DNA of 64,000 nucleotides, taken from positions 42,820,920-42,884,919 of the forward strand of contig NC_088170.1 in assembly GCF_028769735.1 (NCBI RefSeq). The letters are read 5' to 3'. Origin of the DNA: Zonotrichia leucophrys gambelii. Its lineage: Eukaryota; Chordata; Aves; Passeriformes; Passerellidae. A model generated the notes under the pieces. That model ran no database searches, had not been told where the DNA came from, and saw only the letters and a program-made list of their open reading frames with translations. Below, piece by piece: positions 59,816 through 64,000 of this stretch. Position 1 is the first letter of the stretch, and each line of letters opens with the position of its first letter. The position numbers and the translations under genes were made by a program.

Positions 59816-60134
59816 TGAGGGGGCCTGAATATATGTATTGTTATGGAGAGAGTCCCTGCTCAAGATCTAAGTGTTGTAAGATCTATGTATTAAATAAGTG
59901 GGTCCTTATGGAGAGAGTCCCTGTAAGATCTGTGTGGGTCCTAGTTACTCCAAACGAGCTAGAGCTGCGAAGTCCTTAGTTGGGCAGCAGCTGCAGCTCG
60001 TGAAGGTAACTGGAATAAATAAGAGGTGGGTTGAGAGCCCAAGAGGAGTAGTTCTTGAGAAGACACATGAAGGGCTGTGCTGCAGAGAAGTATAGCTTGG
60101 TACAGTATGGGACTTGAGAAATATGAATACAACA
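59816..60134 (+). mobile_element. Solo LTR with exact 6-bp target duplication (TXNRD1 5' intron)
   Basis: Flanked by AGTAAG at 59810-59815 and 60135-60140. The element starts TGAGGGGGCC and ends TACAACA. AATAAA at 60014-60019 gives plus orientation, antisense to TXNRD1. It contains an internal duplication: the 18-mer TTATGGAGAGAGTCCCTG occurs at 59841-59858 and 59906-59923. A 6-bp duplication fits an ERVK-type LTR. Confidence 0.82.
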
Positions 60135-62586
60135 AGTAAGTGTGGAGATAATTTAACAAATATATCAGGAAAAGCACTGTCTTCTCAGTTAGTTCTAATT
60201 TTCATACCTTTACACTCATAAAATGTCATAAATACTGCACCTGTAAAATGCAATTGCTGAAGTATACTGAATGGTATTTGAAGATTGAGAACGACCTTTT
60301 TGAAAGCACAAGGTAAGGACAAGGACAAATATTTAAGGCCTTTGTTATGCAAGCTATATATAAGAACCTCATCTTAACATTTTTACATTTTCCTGTGCTA
60401 GGCACTATTATTTTTTTGCCAGTTGTGCTAATTGTCAGCTTGCTACTATTTATTTTTGTAACATTTTTCAATCTTACAGTGAATTGATAACTGAATCTAA
60501 TATTGACATTGATAAAAGATGGAAAGGTGAGAAAAAATCCAGAGAACAAAGAAGAAATTATTACAGCTATCAACAAGCCAATTTATTTCTCTTACTACAC
60601 ACATAAGTTTAAATATACTTTTTCCAAGGGAAGTATATAGATATTAAAACAACTCTCCTACATGGTATGACCAACTATAGAAAGGGGATAACTTTAGATT
60701 GTTTGTTTCAGTCAGTTAAACAATAAGTAATTAGTATATTTGGATTATGTTTCCGGTTGCATGTAAATTGTGTATCTCTGTTCAAATTTCTGTAAATTAT
60801 TTTGCTTTAGTTTTCTGTGTAAGTCCTTCAACAGCACCCACAACTCTTCTCATCTCTTGTCCTAAAAACTAAAATCTTTGGACACTAAAAACTTTGATGT
60901 GCTCCTTTAGGAAGTGGACATTGGGTTTCAGATAATAATTTACTCATAAACAACTATCCCAGAAGCAAATCTGCTGGGATGCTGAAATATAAAATTTGTC
61001 TCACAGTTTAAACCAACCTTCCTGGGGAATTACTTTAAGATGCTGCCAGAGTTGTAGAATAGGCAACAGGGAGTAGTAATGTCTAAAATTGAAAAACCAA
61101 AGTCCAAACAACGTGTTCTTCTAAATCATTTAGCCTAAATGAGTCAGCTTCACAATGAAAATGCTCATTGAGATGCAGGCTTCATTTCTGAGTTTATGGC
61201 AGCAGATGGATTGTTGGCCAGAGAAACCAGGTCTGGGTACAACTCCAGAGAAGCTCACTCTGCCCCAGACTCCATGCTACCAGATCTGCACGGATTCCAG
61301 TATCAGATTTAAAACTAAATTAGGTACTTCTAAAATCATAACATGGTAGTGGCAGCATTAGGTAAGGGAACTGCTGTCAGGTCACAGCTGTGCCCTGAAA
61401 GTAAAAGGACGGCTGGACTCTCTAGACAGTGCTTTGAGAGGGTTTTATTGTTTGCTTTTTTTTTTTTCCTTCCCCATTCCTCCTCTTAGGATCAAGAAAC
61501 ATCTAGTGCTTCCAATGTTCAGACTGGAGGATTTTATGTTGGTATAATTGAAAGATCTAAGCAATATGGAGCCATAACAATAAGTCAATTTCAAGAATTT
61601 TAACTGTTACAAATGTTATCTTTGTATTTGTCAGCTTCTGTGCCTTATGCAAATTCTTAGTGCACAGGCATCTTTACTTTTTGTTTGCTATGGTTTTGAC
61701 AATTTCCATCCTGCATAATAAGACTTAAAATATCATGTAACACCTTAAAGCTCCTAAGGTGGTTTTGTGTCCATATTCTCAAATTATTGCAAGTGTAAAA
61801 GCATGTTTAAAAACAGTCCCCTCTCCCAGGGATGTGGCAGAGCTGAAAACACTTCTATAGTAATACAAGCTCATTTAGGCAGAACTGCTGCTCAGCACCA
61901 GATGTGAGCATAGGCTCATTTTCAGGCGTTCACTACTTCAAGCCCATTATTTAGCTTCTTTCATTGGGTTTTATAGACTCGATGAGAGCACGGTTAATGC
62001 TATGCCCATGGAGGATCTCAGCCTGAAGCTCTGACTCTGACGAGATACAGAGTAGTCAGCTGAAACAGAAATTTCCCCATTCTGTCGTGTTAAGATGCCT
62101 CAATCCCGGTAGGCAGAAATCATATCCATGGACCAGAGGACCATTTAATTCACATGTAACTCCAAATCTCGTTCCCTCCTCAGCACAGACATCCTTCAAG
62201 CCACACTGTGGCAGTTCCTGGGGACGGGGTCCCACACCCAGAATACTTCTGATCTACCGTGAGAGGGACGATGGGCATAGCCCGCCCGATAAAGTCAGGG
62301 GACAACCAGGCGGCAGAGGCAGTGTTAGGGAACAGCTCCCCAACACCCGCGAGGGACCCGCGGTCACCCTGCTGAAGGCACAGCAAAGTTGTTCTGCAGC
62401 GCGGTACCCACGCGGGGCGCCCAGCCGCCAGCAAGGGAGGGAACCCAACTCTGCCTTGCCGGATATTTCACAGGGAAACCGGAGCCGGTCCCTCCGGCAG
62501 CCCTCCCGCCCCACTGCGCTGGGAGCCCGCCAGGTGCGAAGCGCTGCCGGGCGGGCTCTGTCCGCCGGCAGCCGCCTGCTACATAC

Positions 62587-62700
62587 CTGCCGGGCACCGT
62601 CGCTCCGGGGGCGCAGGGCCGGGCTCTTCCGCAAGGTGCTGCCGATGTGCGGCCGGACGGGACGGGCTGGGACGGGCCCGGATCGCCGCCCCGTCGGCGG
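62587..62700 (-). other. TXNRD1: Probable TXNRD1 non-coding first exon (5' end uncertain)
   Basis: The minus strand reads GCCCGGCAG/GTATGTAGC, a near-perfect donor at 62586/62587 inside the CpG island. The GC-rich sequence before it has no ATG that would compete. The transcription start is not visible; 62700 is a guess. It could splice to 51797 or directly to 49583. Confidence 0.5.
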
Positions 62701-62702
62701 CG

Positions 62703-62717
62703 GCGCCCCCTGGCGGC
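62703..62717 (+). promoter_or_regulatory. CTCF-like motif in the TXNRD1 CpG island
   Basis: GCGCCCCCTGGCGGC differs at one base (C for T) from the C-rich-strand form of the classical CTCF core. Confidence 0.55.
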
Positions 62718-63249
62718 CGCGGCGCCTCCCTCAGCCCCGGCGCCCCAGCGCGGCCCGGTCGCGATGGAGACGTACGCTGGCGGGCACAGCCAGGGGCTTG
62801 TGGGGCCCGTGGCGGGGTCCGGGTGGGCCTGGGCCCTGCGCCCCCGAGCGAGCCCTCCTTCCTGGGGGCTGTGGGGTGTTGGCGAGACAAGGGAGTTCAG
62901 GAGACGTTCTGGGAGAGGGTTTCCCCTCAGAATTAATGGTTCGTGATGAGAAGTGCATAGATAGAAGAGATGCCGGAACTGGAAGGTTACCTGTGTGAGA
63001 CTGGTCACAGTGCTCCTGTCTGGACTTGGGCCATTATTTGCCACCATTACCTTACAGTGCTGCCAAGGCTGTGGCCCCATTCTGGTGGCTTACACTCAAA
63101 TATGTGGGAAGAGGAACATCTGCAAAGGACTGATGGAATCAGCTGAGAAGCCAAAGCAAGATGTAAGCCTTAACCCTTTAAACTACTATCAAGCCTGTAC
63201 ACAAATGTCCGCTGTTGCTGTCAGTCAATATGAACTTTCTTCACTCTCC

Positions 63250-64000
63250 TAGTGGTTTGACCCTGGCTGGATACCAGGCACCCACCAAAGCCCTTCAGTC
63301 CCTCTCTTCCACAAATGGATAGCTTTTTTTTTTGCTTTTTTTTTTCTCCAAAAAATATAACAGAAGGTTCATGGGTTGAGATAGAGTCTGGGAGAGACCA
63401 CTCACCAAACACCATTACAGGCAAAACAGACTTGAATTGGAGTTATTAACTGAATGTATTACTAACAAACCCAGAGCAGGGTAGTGAGAAGTAAAAGGAG
63501 TCTTAAAAACACCTTCCCCCCAGCCCTCCCTCCTTCCCAGCTCTACCTTCTCTTCTCCAGCAGCGCAAGGAGACAGGGAGTGGAGTTTATGATCAGTTCG
63601 TCCCAGGTTGTTTCAGCTGCTGCTCAGGGACAAACTTTATTTCCCTGCTCCAGCATGGGGTCCCTCCCACAGGAGATGGTTGTCCATCCCACATGAACTT
63701 TTCCAACATGAGTTCATCCCATGGACAGCGGTTCTCCATGAATTGCTGCAATGTGTGTCACTCTTCCACAGGGTGCAGTCCTTGAGGCAGAGCCTGCTGC
63801 AGCCAGGGTTCCTCACAGGGTCACAACTCCTACCAGAAACCTGTTCCAGTACAGAGTCCTCTCTCCACAGATTCACAGATCCTGCCTGGGGCCTTCTCCA
63901 GCAGGGGTTTTCCAAGTGTTCACATCCCTGCCTGGGGCACCTGCTCCAGCATAGATCTCCTCCATGGGCTGCAGGTGGATCCTTGCATCCTCTTGGACCC
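63250..64000. mobile_element. Passerine ERV LTR, cut by the window edge
   Basis: From TAGTGGTTTGACCCTGGCTG onward the sequence follows a songbird LTR I recognise, including the poly-T stretch, GGTTCATGGGTTGAGATA, CACTCACCAAACACCATTAC, and a GC-rich run of TGCTCCAGC-like units. Open frames here are not genes. The far end and any target duplication are outside the window; orientation is not certain. Confidence 0.72.
63635..63985. repeat. Degenerate minisatellite inside the LTR
   Basis: About seven units of roughly 30-50 bases share a core like CTGCTCCAGCATGGGGTCC followed by CTCCCACAGGG (starts near 63637, 63694, 63745, 63798, 63838, 63891 and 63940). Unit sequence and spacing vary. Confidence 0.6.

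Larger units (their letters stand above)
51966..62580 (-). other. Presumed long TXNRD1 5' intron
   Basis: About 10.6 kb between the CpG-island exon and the 51.7 kb exon. It holds the (TA)n tract, the 59.8 kb LTR and otherwise unrecognised AT-rich DNA; 53.4-54.4 kb is a somewhat GC-richer block that may be an old repeat. Intron status depends on the proposed first exon. Confidence 0.5.
62270..62870. promoter_or_regulatory. CpG island, probable main TXNRD1 promoter
   Basis: A sharp rise in GC and CpG compared with AT-rich DNA on both sides, with GC boxes (GGGCGGG-like words near 62550) and a CTCF-like motif. It is 5' of the gene on the correct strand and contains a strong minus-strand splice donor. 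Long open frames through it on both strands are a by-product of few AT-rich stop codons. Whether it also fires on the plus strand cannot be told. Confidence 0.75.

Noticed and set aside
62087..62998. A 303-codon open frame on the plus strand, and 238- and 185-codon frames overlapping it
   Set aside because: They lie in the CpG island, where stop codons are rare. Several frames are open at once, composition is Arg/Pro/Gly/Ala-rich, and no domain is recognisable.
63250..64000. Open frames in both strands near the window end
   Set aside because: They fall in an LTR with minisatellite-like repeats and are by-products of that repeat.

Overview
This 64 kb window is vertebrate nuclear DNA, almost certainly from a bird and probably a songbird. 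It is AT-rich and intron-dominated, with CR1 LINE fragments, an old MIR-like SINE and several endogenous-retrovirus LTRs of kinds I recognise from passerine genomes. No prokaryotic, viral or organellar gene organisation is present. Passerine is an inference from the repeats; the species cannot be named.

One protein-coding gene is supported: TXNRD1, cytosolic thioredoxin reductase 1, on the minus strand. Thirteen coding exons lie between 49550 and 28643. All splice phases join cleanly, giving a 501-residue selenoprotein, against 499 for the human core form. The redox pair CVNVGC, the FAD and NADPH motifs, the catalytic His/Glu and the C-terminal Gly-Cys-Sec-Gly are all intact. The penultimate codon is an in-frame TGA (28649-28651), followed by Gly and TAA. 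A SECIS element with the expected AUGA/AA/UGAU core sits about 245 bases further on in the 3' UTR. Upstream are a likely non-coding exon (51689-51797), which resembles the glutaredoxin-linker exon of longer mammalian isoforms but is out of frame, and a CpG-island first exon ending at a strong donor near 62587.

Layout. 1-28.3 kb is gene-free DNA downstream of TXNRD1. It holds a MIR-like SINE (about 4.1 kb), a CpG-rich patch joined to a CR1 3' end (7.7-8.3 kb), four LTRs (9.2, 13.5, 16.4 and 17.4 kb), two perfect hairpins (19.5 kb) and a possible LTR/primer-binding-site remnant (25.3 kb). 28.3-49.6 kb is the TXNRD1 coding part, with a CR1 reverse-transcriptase fragment in one intron. 49.6-62.7 kb is the 5' part of the gene, with an alternative-promoter candidate at about 51.9 kb and a solo LTR at 59.8 kb. 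62.2-62.9 kb is the CpG-island promoter. 63.25-64 kb is another LTR running off the window.

I did not find a new biological system. The most useful second-look items are the degenerate glutaredoxin-linker exon with its tiny upstream ORF, the two perfect hairpins at 19.5 kb, and two same-orientation CTCF-like motifs in the two CpG-rich patches that bracket the gene.
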